Positions 1 to 10,954 of a DNA stretch of 48,413 bases are shown one piece after another; the first letter of the stretch is position 1, and each line of letters starts with the position of its first letter. The translations under genes and the position numbers were made by a program. The stretch lies in NCBI GenBank assembly GCA_003248775.1, contig QFQX01000036.1, positions 1-48,413 of the forward strand, written 5' to 3'. Below the pieces are notes generated by a model that did no database searches, was not told where the DNA came from, and worked only from the letters and a program-made list of their open reading frames with translations. This DNA comes from Shinella sp. (GTDB lineage: Bacteria > Pseudomonadota > Alphaproteobacteria > Rhizobiales > Rhizobiaceae).

Positions 1-400
<400 letters not shown>

Positions 401-1654
401 ATGACGAGCGGTACGCTTCCGAAGCCGGATTTCGCGCGTAACATGAAGCTGATCGGCCATAGCGATATCGGTGGTCGCGGTGACGGGCTGCAACTCATGG
501 TCCATAACGGCCACGCCTATGTCGCCCATCCCTGGTCGCAGGGCTTCTCTATCGTCGATGTCCGCGATCCGAGAAATCCTGTGACGGTGAATTATGTTCA
601 GGCACCGGCCAATACCTGGAACATCCATCTGCAGACCCATGGCGATCTGCTTCTGGTCATCAATGCGCTGGATCTTTTCGCCGATGTCGAAACCTTTGCC
701 GGCGAAAAGGCCTATTACACGCAATCGGTTGGAGAGACGGTTGCCGCACGAAAGCGCGAGCGCGCCTGGACAGCCGGCATGACCGTGTTCGACATCTCCA
801 CTCCGGCGCAGCCGAGGAAGATCGGCCAGCTCGATGTCGAGGGCATCGGCTTCCATCGTCTCTGGTATGTGGGCGGGCGCTATGCCTATGCGTCTGCCCT
901 GCTGGATGGGTTCTCAGACTATATCTTCGTGACGATCGACCTTGCCGATCCGACCAGGCCCTTGCTTCTGGGGCGGTGGTGGTTGCCGGGCATGAACCGT
1001 GCCGCCGGCGAGGAGCCGACATGGGGCGGTGGCCGGCGCTATGCCCTTCACCACGCTCTCGTGCATGGCAACACCGCCTATGCGTGCTGGCGCGATGGCG
1101 GTCTGACGCTTCTCGACATTACCGATCATTCGGCGCCGAAACTCATCAAGCACCATAACTGGTCTCCGCCTTACGGCGGCGGCACGCATTCGCCGCTGCC
1201 CCTGCCGGGCCGTGATCTCCTTGTCGTGGCGGATGAGGCGGTGCTGGACAATGAGGAGGATGGCCGCAAGCACACTTGGATTTTCGACATCCGGGTGCCG
1301 GAAAACCCGATCAGCATTTCCACCTTGCCGATCCCCAATGAGACGGATTACGTCCAAAAGGGCGGGCATTTCGGCCCGCATAACCTGCATGAAAACAGAC
1401 CCGGTTCCTTCGTATCCGAGACGCTGATCTTCGCCACATGGCAGAATGCCGGCATCAGGGCCTTCGACATATCCGATCCCTATCATCCGGTCGAAACAGG
1501 CGCGCTCGTTCCCGCCGGCCCGACCACGATGACCGACCGTCGCCTGGGGCGGCCAAAGGTCATCCAGTCGGCGGATGTGTTCGTGGATGCCGCCGGCCTC
1601 ATCTATGCGACCGACTACAATGCCGGGCTGGAGATCATCGAATACGGCGGCTGA
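401..1654 (+). CDS. LVIVD-repeat (beta-propeller-like) protein
   Basis: A 417-residue protein made of recurring blades with signatures such as FSIVDVRDPRNPV (about 48-60), MTVFDISTPAQPRKIG, LTLLDITDHSAPKLI and IRAFDISDPYHPVETG. This is the LVIVD repeat pattern, expected to form a beta-propeller. There is no clear signal peptide or membrane segment, so it is probably cytoplasmic. The biochemical function of this family is not established. A second ATG just upstream (387) runs into a stop after five codons, so 401 is the likely start; its ribosome-binding site is weak. The next gene on the same strand, 174 bp further, encodes a sigma-54 activator, but co-function is only a guess. Confidence 0.8.
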   Translation: MTSGTLPKPDFARNMKLIGHSDIGGRGDGLQLMVHNGHAYVAHPWSQGFSIVDVRDPRNPVTVNYVQAPANTWNIHLQTHGDLLLVINALDLFADVETFAGEKAYYTQSVGETVAARKRERAWTAGMTVFDISTPAQPRKIGQLDVEGIGFHRLWYVGGRYAYASALLDGFSDYIFVTIDLADPTRPLLLGRWWLPGMNRAAGEEPTWGGGRRYALHHALVHGNTAYACWRDGGLTLLDITDHSAPKLIKHHNWSPPYGGGTHSPLPLPGRDLLVVADEAVLDNEEDGRKHTWIFDIRVPENPISISTLPIPNETDYVQKGGHFGPHNLHENRPGSFVSETLIFATWQNAGIRAFDISDPYHPVETGALVPAGPTTMTDRRLGRPKVIQSADVFVDAAGLIYATDYNAGLEIIEYGG

Positions 1655-1828
1655 ACCGCAGACGATAGCTTTCCCTCCCTCTTCTGTAGGCCTGCGGTCA
1701 CGGGCTTTTCATCCGGCGCTTCCTCTGAGGGGGGCGTAAAGTCTTTACATTCCCGTTTCTTGATTGGCATATTCGAACATTGGGAAACGGAGGGCGGTTC
1801 TTCTTCCGAAGGACCGCGGCATTGTTCG

Positions 1829-3715
<1,887 letters not shown>

Positions 3716-3727
3716 GGTGAGCATGGT

Positions 3728-3755
3728 GCCACACCTGTGGCGCCACACTTGTCGC
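3728..3755 (+). promoter_or_regulatory. Tandem 14-bp palindromes, candidate upstream activator sites
   Basis: Two abutting 14-mers, GCCACACCTGTGGC (3728-3741, perfect GCCACA/TGTGGC arms) and GCCACACTTGTCGC (3742-3755, one arm mismatch), lie about 75-105 bp upstream of the -24 element. This is the usual position and form of enhancer sites for Fis-type sigma-54 activators. The likely ligand is the AcoR-like protein encoded immediately upstream. Confidence 0.7.
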
Positions 3756-3831
3756 ATCTCCCGGCTAAAAACCATTGGCTCGCCGGATGAGAAGCCACGA
3801 AAAAGGGGCTTTTGCGGGTGTAGCTTCGCGA

Positions 3832-3847
3832 TGGCACGCACCTTGCT
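3832..3847 (+). promoter_or_regulatory. Sigma-54 (-24/-12) promoter of the alcohol dehydrogenase gene
   Basis: TGGCAC-N5-TTGCT matches the sigma-54 consensus, with GG at 3833-3834 and GC at 3845-3846. Transcription should start near 3858, leaving a leader of about 28 nt before the ATG at 3886. The activator gene ends 116 bp upstream. Confidence 0.88.
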
Positions 3848-3885
3848 GCCTTGTCTGCATTACAAGAGCAGACAAGGGAGTAAAA

Positions 3886-4959
3886 ATGAAAGCCCTCCGT
3901 TTCCACGCAGCCAAGGATCTGCGTATCGAAGACATTCCGGAACCGAAGAATCCGGGTAAAGGGCAGGTGCTGGTGCGCAACCGCTTCGTCGGCATCTGCG
4001 GCACCGACCTTCATGAATACAGCTATGGTCCGGTGTTCATTCCGACCGAGCCGCATCCGTTCACCGGCGCGCATGGCCCGCAGGTTCTCGGTCATGAATT
4101 CGGCGGCGTGATCGAGGCGATCGGCGAGGGTGTTACCTCGGTCAAGGTCGGCGATCGCGTTTCCATCCAGCCGCTGGTCATGCCGCGTTCGGGCGACTAC
4201 TTTGCTGACCGCGGGCTTTTCCATCTCAGCACGGAGCTTGCTCTGGTGGGCCTCAGCTGGGATGGCGGCGGCATGGCCGAAGCCGCGATCGTCAACGAAT
4301 ACAACGTCCAGAAAATTCCGGACGAGATGACCGACGAGGAAGCCGCGCTGGTCGAGCCGACGGCGGTTGCCGTCTATGCCTGTAATCGCGGTGGTGTCAC
4401 GGCCGGCAACAGCGTTCTCGTCACCGGCGCCGGCCCGATCGGCATGCTGACGCTGCTTGCCGCGCGCGCGGCCGGAGCCGCCCAGCTTTTCGTTTCGGAT
4501 CTCAACGACGCCCGTCTCGACTATGCCAAGGGCATCCTGCCCGACGTCATCCCCATCAATCCGAAGCGCGACAATGTGGGAGACGTCGTCCGTTCGCTGA
4601 CCGAAGGCAATGTCGGATGCGATGTCGCCATCGAATGTGTCGGCAACGAACATGCGCTCAAGGCCTGTGTCGATGCCGTGCGCAAGCAGGGCGTGGTGGT
4701 GCAGACGGGCCTGCATCCGCACGAAAATCCGATCGACTGGTTCCAGGTGACCTTCCGCGATTTGGAAGTGAAGGGTTCCTGGGCCTACCCGACCCATTAC
4801 TGGCCCCGCGTCATTCGCCTCATCGCTTCCGGCCTTCTGCCGGCGAAGAAGGTCGTGACCAAGCGCATCACGCTGGATACCGCGGTCAAGGAAGGCTTCG
4901 ACACCCTTCTCGATCCGGCCGGCACACATCTGAAGATCCTGATCGATCTTTCGAAATAA
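3886..4959 (+). CDS. Zinc-type medium-chain alcohol dehydrogenase, 2,3-butanediol dehydrogenase-like
   Basis: A 357-residue member of the Zn/NAD(P)-dependent alcohol dehydrogenase family, closest in style to (R,R)-butanediol dehydrogenases. Visible features are the catalytic-zinc cysteine in GICGTDLHEY (C38), GHEFGG (H70, E71), a nucleotide-binding VTGAGPIGML (from 179) and a late WAYPTHYWP segment. The loop that normally carries four structural-zinc cysteines (about 93-115) contains none. The start at 3886 is set by GGGAG five bases upstream; the open frame extends back to 3775 without signals. It probably oxidises a secondary alcohol or diol to a ketone. It sits behind a sigma-54 promoter and before a flavin monooxygenase, so the ketone could be the next enzyme's substrate; this is inference. 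Confidence 0.88.
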   Translation: MKALRFHAAKDLRIEDIPEPKNPGKGQVLVRNRFVGICGTDLHEYSYGPVFIPTEPHPFTGAHGPQVLGHEFGGVIEAIGEGVTSVKVGDRVSIQPLVMPRSGDYFADRGLFHLSTELALVGLSWDGGGMAEAAIVNEYNVQKIPDEMTDEEAALVEPTAVAVYACNRGGVTAGNSVLVTGAGPIGMLTLLAARAAGAAQLFVSDLNDARLDYAKGILPDVIPINPKRDNVGDVVRSLTEGNVGCDVAIECVGNEHALKACVDAVRKQGVVVQTGLHPHENPIDWFQVTFRDLEVKGSWAYPTHYWPRVIRLIASGLLPAKKVVTKRITLDTAVKEGFDTLLDPAGTHLKILIDLSK

Positions 4960-5053
4960 GGCGTCTTCCGCATCGCCTGCCGGGAAGAGGAGCCCGGCGG
5001 TGATTGCGGCGATCCCTTGAGATGTCGCCCGCAGAGGCAGGTGGCATCGCACC

Positions 5054-5161
5054 TAAAGCATGTCGCGCAAAAGTGTATCGCGGTTTTGCGGAAAAGACAT
5101 GCGATAAAACAAAGACTTAAAGCGTAGTGAGCGCCTCTGGAAGATCGCAACACGCTTTAAG
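5054..5161 (+). repeat. Rhizobial-type structured intergenic repeat, copy 1
   Basis: Two hairpin modules. Module 1 has GCATGTC (5058-5064) pairing with GACATGC (5096-5102), enclosing CGCAAAA (5066-5072) with TTTTGCG (5084-5090). Module 2 has CTTAAAGCGT (5116-5125) pairing with ACGCTTTAAG (5152-5161). The layout, including the AAAACAAAGA linker, matches the copy at 12303-12406 in inverse orientation. It lies between the dehydrogenase and monooxygenase genes and could act on the shared transcript. Confidence 0.8.
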
Positions 5162-5190
5162 CAGTTTCAAGCAACCATGGAGGAGATGAC

Positions 5191-6993
5191 ATGCTTGACG
5201 GAAGCCCCAATACCAAAATCGATACCGTTCTCGCCAAACTCGGCCGAGCCCTCGAACAGGGTGATATCGAGGCCGCGGTCAATCTGTTTCAGGCGGATTG
5301 CCATTGGCGCGACCTCGTTACCTTCACATGGAACCTCAAGACACTGGAAGGCCGGGAACAGATCCGCGACATGCTGCAGAGCCAGCTTTCGTCGGTCCGG
5401 CCGGAAAACTTCGTGCAGGATGCGAAGGAGCCCGCAAGCGAAGACGATGGCGTGACCCAGGGCTGGTTCGAATTCGAAACCGGTACCGCGCGCGGTTACG
5501 GCCAGATCCGCCTCAAGAACGGCCTGATCTGGACGCTTCTCACCACCATGAGCGAGCTGAAGGGCCATGAGGAGCCGAAGGGCATCCGGCGTCCGATGGG
5601 CGCCGAACATGGCCATGACAAGGGCCGCAAGAGCTGGAAGGAAAAGCGCGAGCAGGAGACCGCCGAGCTTGGCTACACCACCCAGCCCTATGTCGTGATC
5701 ATCGGCGGCGGGCAGGGCGGCATCGCGCTTGGCGCGCGCCTTCGCCAGCTTGGCGTGCCGACCATCATCATCGAGAAGAACGAGCGGCCGGGCGACAGCT
5801 GGCGCAAGCGCTACAAGTCGCTGTGCCTGCATGACCCCGTCTGGTACGACCACCTGCCCTATATTCCCTTCCCGGAAAACTGGCCGGTCTTCACGCCCAA
5901 GGACAAGGTCGGCGACTGGCTGGAAATGTACACCAAGGTGATGGAGCTCAACTACTGGGGCTCGACCACCTGCAAGTCGGCGTCGTTCGATGAGGCTACA
6001 GGCGAGTGGACCGTGGTGGTCGATCGCAACGGCGAAGAGGTGGTTCTGCGGCCGAAGCAGCTGGTGCTGGCAACCGGCATGTCGGGCAAGCCCAATGTTC
6101 CGAAGGTTCCCGGACAGGATATCTTCAAGGGTGAGCAGCAGCATTCCTCCCAGCATCCGGGGCCGGATGCCTATGAAGGCAAGAAGGTCGTGGTGATCGG
6201 CTCGAACAATTCGGCCCACGACATCTGCGCAGCCCTCTGGGAAGCCGGTGCCGACGTCACCATGGTGCAGCGTTCCTCCACCCATATCGTGCGGTCTGAA
6301 TCGCTGATGGAAATCGGCCTTGGCGATCTCTATTCGGAAAGGGCGGTGGCTGCCGGGATGACGACTCGCAAGGCGGACCTGATCTTCGCCTCGCTGCCCT
6401 ATCGCATCATGCATGAATTCCAGATCCCGCTGTACAACCGGATGCGGGAGAAGGATGCGGACTTCTATGCCGCGCTGGAAAAGGCTGGCTTCATGCTCGA
6501 CTGGGGCGCTGACGGTTCCGGCCTGTTCATGAAGTATCTGCGGCGCGGGTCCGGCTATTACATCGATGTCGGTGCCTGCGATCTGGTGATCGACGGTTCG
6601 ATCAAGCTCAAGTCCGGCTCGGATGTCGAGAGACTGACGGAAGATGCCGTGGTGCTGAAGGACGGCACGGTGCTGCCGGCCGATCTCGTGGTCTATGCGA
6701 CCGGCTACGGCTCGATGAACGGCTGGGCCGCCGATCTCATTTCCCGCGAAGTGGCTGACAAGGTCGGCAAATGCTGGGGTGTAGGCTCCGATACGCCCAA
6801 GGATCCCGGTCCGTGGGAAGGCGAGCAGCGCAACATGTGGAAGCCGACGCAGCAGGAGGCATTGTGGTTCCACGGCGGCAACCTGCACCAGTCGCGGCAC
6901 TATTCCCAGTATCTCTCGCTGCAGCTGAAGGCCCGCCAGGTGGGTATCGATACGCCGGTCTACGGGCTGCAGGAGCGCCATCACCTTTCATGA
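5191..6993 (+). CDS. Flavin-containing monooxygenase with N-terminal SnoaL/NTF2-like domain
   Basis: A 600-residue protein. Residues 1 to about 130 resemble a SnoaL/NTF2-like domain (DTVLAKLGRALEQGDIEAAV, then a FEFETGTARGYGQIRL strand). Residues from about 165 form an FAD/NAD(P)H monooxygenase with VIIGGGQGGIALGARL (FAD Rossmann, about 168-183), the FMO identifying motif IFKGEQQHS (about 311-319), a second Rossmann VVVIGSNNSAHD (about 333-344) and ATGYGS near 504. Such enzymes insert one oxygen into a nucleophile or, Baeyer-Villiger style, into a ketone. A strong GGAGGAG ribosome-binding site precedes the ATG. It lies 231 bp after the dehydrogenase on the same strand, with no sigma-54 promoter of its own seen, so read-through is plausible. 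The true substrate cannot be read from sequence. Confidence 0.88.
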   Translation: MLDGSPNTKIDTVLAKLGRALEQGDIEAAVNLFQADCHWRDLVTFTWNLKTLEGREQIRDMLQSQLSSVRPENFVQDAKEPASEDDGVTQGWFEFETGTARGYGQIRLKNGLIWTLLTTMSELKGHEEPKGIRRPMGAEHGHDKGRKSWKEKREQETAELGYTTQPYVVIIGGGQGGIALGARLRQLGVPTIIIEKNERPGDSWRKRYKSLCLHDPVWYDHLPYIPFPENWPVFTPKDKVGDWLEMYTKVMELNYWGSTTCKSASFDEATGEWTVVVDRNGEEVVLRPKQLVLATGMSGKPNVPKVPGQDIFKGEQQHSSQHPGPDAYEGKKVVVIGSNNSAHDICAALWEAGADVTMVQRSSTHIVRSESLMEIGLGDLYSERAVAAGMTTRKADLIFASLPYRIMHEFQIPLYNRMREKDADFYAALEKAGFMLDWGADGSGLFMKYLRRGSGYYIDVGACDLVIDGSIKLKSGSDVERLTEDAVVLKDGTVLPADLVVYATGYGSMNGWAADLISREVADKVGKCWGVGSDTPKDPGPWEGEQRNMWKPTQQEALWFHGGNLHQSRHYSQYLSLQLKARQVGIDTPVYGLQERHHLS

Positions 6994-7166
6994 CCAAGAA
7001 TGCCGCGCCGGTAACAGACACCGGCGCGGTATCGTTTTCTGACGATTTCATGACGGAATTGGAAGAAGGCTGAAAAGCGCCGTCAAGCGGCTGACACGCA
7101 CAGCACCTACACACATCGGAAATAGCGCGGACACGTCCCGCTCCCTGTGTTTCAAGGTGCTGCCCC

Positions 7167-8003
7167 ATGAAAATCATCCAGATCAGCGATACGCATTTCA
7201 GTCCGTCCAAGCCGCATTTCAATGGCAACTGGGAACCGGTCCGCCGCTGGATCGAGGCGGTGAAACCCGATCTCGTCGTGCATACCGGCGACCTTACCAT
7301 CGACGGCGCCGACAAGGAAGACGACATCGTCTTTTCGATGGCGCTGCTCGACGAACTCGACGTGCCCGTGCTGATCGTGCCCGGCAATCACGATGTCGGC
7401 CACATGCCCGGCTCGCACCAGCCGGTCAATGACGAGCGCCTTGCCCGCTGGCGTCGTCTCGCCGGTCCCGACCGTTTCTCCAAGGATGTGGGCGAGTGGC
7501 GGCTGATCGGCATCAACAGCCTGCTCGTCGGTTCCGGCCATGCCGAAGAGGCGATGCAGCTCGACTGGCTGGCGGAGCAGTTTGAGACCCGCGATGGCCG
7601 CCGTGTGGCGATGTTTGCCCACAAGCCGCTGTTCGTTGACGATCCCTCCGAGGGCGATACGGGATACTGGGGTGCAACGCCTGCGGCACGCCGGCATCTG
7701 ATCGATCTTCTTGCAGCCCATGACGTGGCGCTCTACGCCAGCGGTCATCTGCACTGGACATGGCAGGGTGCGCTCAATGGCACCAGGCTCGTCTGGGCGC
7801 CGCCAACCTCCTTCATTCTCGACAAGATGGAACGCGAAATGCCGGGCGAGCGCCTTGTCGGCGGCGTGGTGCATCATCTCGGCGATGAGGTGACGAGCGA
7901 GGTCTTCGCTGTCGAAGGGACGACCGCCTATATTCTCGATGATGTCATCGAAGAGGTCTATCCGCGCGCTGCCACGGCAATTCCGGTGGAGGCGGCCCAA
8001 TGA
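7167..8003 (+). CDS. Calcineurin-like metallophosphoesterase, GpdQ/CpdA type
   Basis: A 278-residue class III phosphodiesterase-like enzyme with the full two-metal ligand set: D8 and H10 (SDTHF), D42 (TGDL), N74/H75 (GNHD), H152 (AHKP), H194 and H196 (GHLHW). Length and ligand spacing fit GpdQ (glycerophosphodiesterase) and CpdA (cAMP phosphodiesterase). No signal peptide is present, so it acts in the cytoplasm. Its stop overlaps the start of the downstream ABC ATPase gene (ATGA), so it is translationally coupled to a CUT1 importer. That context favours hydrolysis of an imported phosphodiester over signalling turnover. The exact substrate is unknown. Confidence 0.9.
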   Translation: MKIIQISDTHFSPSKPHFNGNWEPVRRWIEAVKPDLVVHTGDLTIDGADKEDDIVFSMALLDELDVPVLIVPGNHDVGHMPGSHQPVNDERLARWRRLAGPDRFSKDVGEWRLIGINSLLVGSGHAEEAMQLDWLAEQFETRDGRRVAMFAHKPLFVDDPSEGDTGYWGATPAARRHLIDLLAAHDVALYASGHLHWTWQGALNGTRLVWAPPTSFILDKMEREMPGERLVGGVVHHLGDEVTSEVFAVEGTTAYILDDVIEEVYPRAATAIPVEAAQ

Positions 8004-9169
8004 GCGCCTTCAGCCTTCGCGACATCGAAAAATCCTATGGCGGCAACAGCATCCTGAAAGGTGTCAGCCTCGAAGCCGAGGCCGGCGAGTTCATTGCGCT
8101 GGTCGGGCCGTCGGGCTGTGGCAAGAGCACGCTTCTGCGTATCGTTGCGGGGCTCGACCATGCCGACCGGGGCGAGATCGTCATCGGCGGTGCCGATGTG
8201 GCGCATAAGGCAGCCGGCGACCGCAACGTCGCCATGGTTTTCCAGTCCTACGCGCTCTATCCGCATCTGACCGCTGCCCAGAACATCGCCGTTCCGCTTG
8301 CCATGCGCCGTCTGAGCACGGCCGGACGTCTGCCGCTGATTGGCGGCATGATCGGCAGCCAGCGCCAGATCCGCGCCGATATCCAGCGTCAGGTCAACGA
8401 GATGGCGACGTCGCTCAAGATCGACCACCTGCTCGACCGCAAGCCGGGGCAGATGTCCGGCGGCCAACGTCAGCGTGTGGCCCTTGCCCGCGCCATGGTG
8501 CGCCATCCCAATGTCTTCCTGATGGATGAGCCACTTTCCAATCTGGACGCCAATTTGCGCGTTCATGCCCGTGGCGAAATTGTCGAACTGCATCGTAAGG
8601 CCGGCGTGCCGACACTTTACGTCACGCATGACCAGTCGGAAGCGCTTTCCATGGCGGACCGCGTGGCGGTGATGATCGGCGGCCGGATGCTGCAGCTCGA
8701 TACGCCCCGCAACATCTATGACGATCCCGCCCATATCGAGGTCGCCCGCTTTCTGGGCCAGCCGCGCATCAACGTGATCCCGACCCGGGTCGATGACAGC
8801 GGTCTGGTGCAGGCCGGCGACATCAGGCTTGCCACGCGCAGCTATCTCGTTGCGGGCGCACCGGTTTCCGTCGCCTTCCGGCCGGAATTCGTCCGGCTGG
8901 CGGCAAGCGGCGAAGGTGGGCTGCCGGCGAGTGTCGAACGGCTGGAATTCCTCGGTTCGGAAGTCGTGGTGTTCACCCGGCTGGCGGCGATGGAAACCAT
9001 CGTCGTCGCCAAGATATCGCCAGCCGAGGCCATCGGCTTGTCGGCCGGCCAGCGCGTCGATCTGAAGATTGCTCCCGAAGCGTTGATGGTCTTTGACGAA
9101 CACGGCGCAAGGCTGTCGGCGGACGTCGCTTCGGTCGCGGGGCATCGTGTGGAGGCGCTTCATGGCTAG
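8000..9169 (+). CDS. CUT1-type ABC transporter ATP-binding protein (UgpC/MalK-like)
   Basis: A 389-residue ATPase with Walker A GPSGCGKST (36-44), Q-loop FQSYALYPH, signature MSGGQRQRV (152-160), Walker B LMDEPLSNLD (from 174) and a C-terminal TOBE-like regulatory region. About 20 extra residues (near 106-125) lie between the Q-loop and the signature relative to typical MalK/UgpC. It energises the permeases encoded next. It starts inside the stop of the phosphoesterase gene, and its end overlaps the first permease gene by 8 bp, so all are one transcript. UgpC-like proteins serve importers of glycerol-3-phosphate, its diesters and many sugars. Confidence 0.93.
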   Translation: MSAFSLRDIEKSYGGNSILKGVSLEAEAGEFIALVGPSGCGKSTLLRIVAGLDHADRGEIVIGGADVAHKAAGDRNVAMVFQSYALYPHLTAAQNIAVPLAMRRLSTAGRLPLIGGMIGSQRQIRADIQRQVNEMATSLKIDHLLDRKPGQMSGGQRQRVALARAMVRHPNVFLMDEPLSNLDANLRVHARGEIVELHRKAGVPTLYVTHDQSEALSMADRVAVMIGGRMLQLDTPRNIYDDPAHIEVARFLGQPRINVIPTRVDDSGLVQAGDIRLATRSYLVAGAPVSVAFRPEFVRLAASGEGGLPASVERLEFLGSEVVVFTRLAAMETIVVAKISPAEAIGLSAGQRVDLKIAPEALMVFDEHGARLSADVASVAGHRVEALHG

Positions 9170-10097
9170 CCTCGCTTTCGACGGGATGCAGGCGGGTTCG
9201 GCTCATTCGCCGGCAAGGGTCGCGCAACGCCGGGAGGCGCGCATCGCGCTCCTTCTCTCCGCACCCGCACTCGTATTGATGCTGCTCTTCATCATTCTGC
9301 CGACGATTGCCGTGATCTTTCTCGGCTTCACCGATTTCGAACTCGGCTACGGCAGCTTCCGTTTCGTCGGCTTCGAGAATTATGCCGACCTGATCGGCGA
9401 CCGGACTTTCCGCAGGTCCCTGTGGAACACCACGGTCTATGCGGCCATCGTCGCGCCTGCGTCCATGGCGCTCGGGCTTGGTATCGCGCTTCTGATCGAG
9501 GCGGAAGGTTGGGGCAAGGGGTTCTTCCGCACGGCCTACTTCCTGCCGGTCGCCTCGCTGCTCGTCGCCATGGCGACCGTCTGGCAGTATCTTTTCCATC
9601 CGAGCATCGGCCCGGTCAACGCTCTTCTCGATCTCGTCGGCATCACCGGTCCGAACTGGCTCGGCGCGTCCAGCACGGTGCTGACCAGCCTCGCGATCAT
9701 CGGCATCTGGCAGTCGACCGGTTTCAACATGGTTCTGTTCCTGGCCGGTCTCTCCGCGATCCCGCGTGAACTCTATCAGGCGGCTGAGATCGACGGCGCG
9801 CGCTCGGCTTTCTCGCGCTTCAGCCTCGTGACCTGGCCGATGCTCGGGCCGACCACGCTCTTCGTCACCACGATCAGCATCATCAATGCGGTCAAGGTAT
9901 TCGAGACGGTGAAGACGTTGACCGAAGGCGGGCCGAACAAGGCTTCCGAGGTCCTGCTTTTCACCATCTATCAGGAGGGCTTCGTCTTTCTCCGGGTCGG
10001 CTATGCCTCGGCCATGACGGTGATCTTCCTCGCGATCCTCGTGTCGCTGATGTTCCTCCAGTACCGTGTCATGGACCGGAAGGTGCACTACGCATGA
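9162..10097 (+). CDS. CUT1-type ABC transporter permease (UgpA/MalF-like)
   Basis: A 311-residue inner-membrane protein with about six hydrophobic segments (the first at about 28-50) and the cytoplasmic EAA loop ELYQAAEIDGARSAF (about 206-220) that docks on the ATPase. I start it at the ATG at 9162, which has GGAGGCG upstream and overlaps the ATPase stop; the frame stays open to 9093 but without signals. The PNKASEVLLFTIYQEGF segment near the C-terminus is typical of UgpA-like permeases. The next permease starts in an ATGA overlap. Confidence 0.93.
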   Translation: MASLAFDGMQAGSAHSPARVAQRREARIALLLSAPALVLMLLFIILPTIAVIFLGFTDFELGYGSFRFVGFENYADLIGDRTFRRSLWNTTVYAAIVAPASMALGLGIALLIEAEGWGKGFFRTAYFLPVASLLVAMATVWQYLFHPSIGPVNALLDLVGITGPNWLGASSTVLTSLAIIGIWQSTGFNMVLFLAGLSAIPRELYQAAEIDGARSAFSRFSLVTWPMLGPTTLFVTTISIINAVKVFETVKTLTEGGPNKASEVLLFTIYQEGFVFLRVGYASAMTVIFLAILVSLMFLQYRVMDRKVHYA

Positions 10098-10930
10098 TGA
10101 ACGACACCCTTTCCCTCGGCCGCATCCTGCGACTTTCGGTTCTGACGATCGGGGCGATCGTCTTCCTCGCGCCCTACATCTTCATGATCTCCACGGCCGG
10201 CAAGGCGCAGAGCGATATCTTCTCGTCGTCGCTCTCGCTGATCCCACAAACCTGGTTTTATGTGGAGAATTTCTCCAAGGCCCTCAGCCGCGTGTCGATG
10301 GGCAGCCTGCTTCTCAACGGCGTGGTCGTCTGCGGCCTGATCCTAATCGTGCAGGTCGTGGTCGCCATCCCCTGCGCCTATGCCATGGCCAAGCTTTCCT
10401 TCCGGGTGGCACGGCTGATGATGGCGCTGGTCATGCTCGGCCTGCTGGTGCCGATCCATGCGACCGCGCTGCCGCTGTATGTCGCCTTCGACAAGATGTC
10501 GGCGCTGAACAGCTACTTTGCGCTCGTCGCACCTTTCTCGATCTCGGTCTTCGCCATCTTTCTCTTCCTGCAGTTCTTCCGGGGCATTCCCGATGACCTG
10601 ATCCATGCGGCGCGGCTGGACGGCATGTCGGAAACCGGCATTGTGATGCGGGTCATCGTGCCCAATGCGTGGCCAGCGATCACGGCATTCTCGATCTTCT
10701 CGGTGGTGGCCCACTGGAACGACCTGTTCTGGCCGCTGATCGTCGTCACCAATCAGGCCTATGCGACACCGCCGCTCGGACTTCTCTACTTCCGCGCCGC
10801 GGAAGCCGGTGACGACTACGGCGCGCTGATGGCCGCGACCCTCATCATCACTCTTCCCCTCGTCCTCGCCTTCCTGTTTGCGCAGAAGCGGTTCGTCGAG
10901 GGCATCACCATGACCGGTCTGAAAGGCTGA
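10094..10930 (+). CDS. CUT1-type ABC transporter permease (UgpE/MalG-like)
   Basis: A 278-residue permease with six predicted membrane spans and the EAA loop DLIHAARLDGMSETG at about residues 168-182. It is the second half of the heterodimeric channel with the product of the gene before it, whose stop overlaps its start. A second ATG immediately follows the first, so the start is uncertain by one codon. The solute-binding gene begins 24 bp downstream. Confidence 0.93.
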   Translation: MMNDTLSLGRILRLSVLTIGAIVFLAPYIFMISTAGKAQSDIFSSSLSLIPQTWFYVENFSKALSRVSMGSLLLNGVVVCGLILIVQVVVAIPCAYAMAKLSFRVARLMMALVMLGLLVPIHATALPLYVAFDKMSALNSYFALVAPFSISVFAIFLFLQFFRGIPDDLIHAARLDGMSETGIVMRVIVPNAWPAITAFSIFSVVAHWNDLFWPLIVVTNQAYATPPLGLLYFRAAEAGDDYGALMAATLIITLPLVLAFLFAQKRFVEGITMTGLKG

Positions 10931-10954
10931 TCGGTCCAACCCAGGAGCACAGCG

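Noticed and set aside
5167..6984. 605-residue open frame opposite the flavin monooxygenase
   Set aside because: Antisense frame of a gene with clear FAD motifs; low-complexity translation and no ribosome-binding site.
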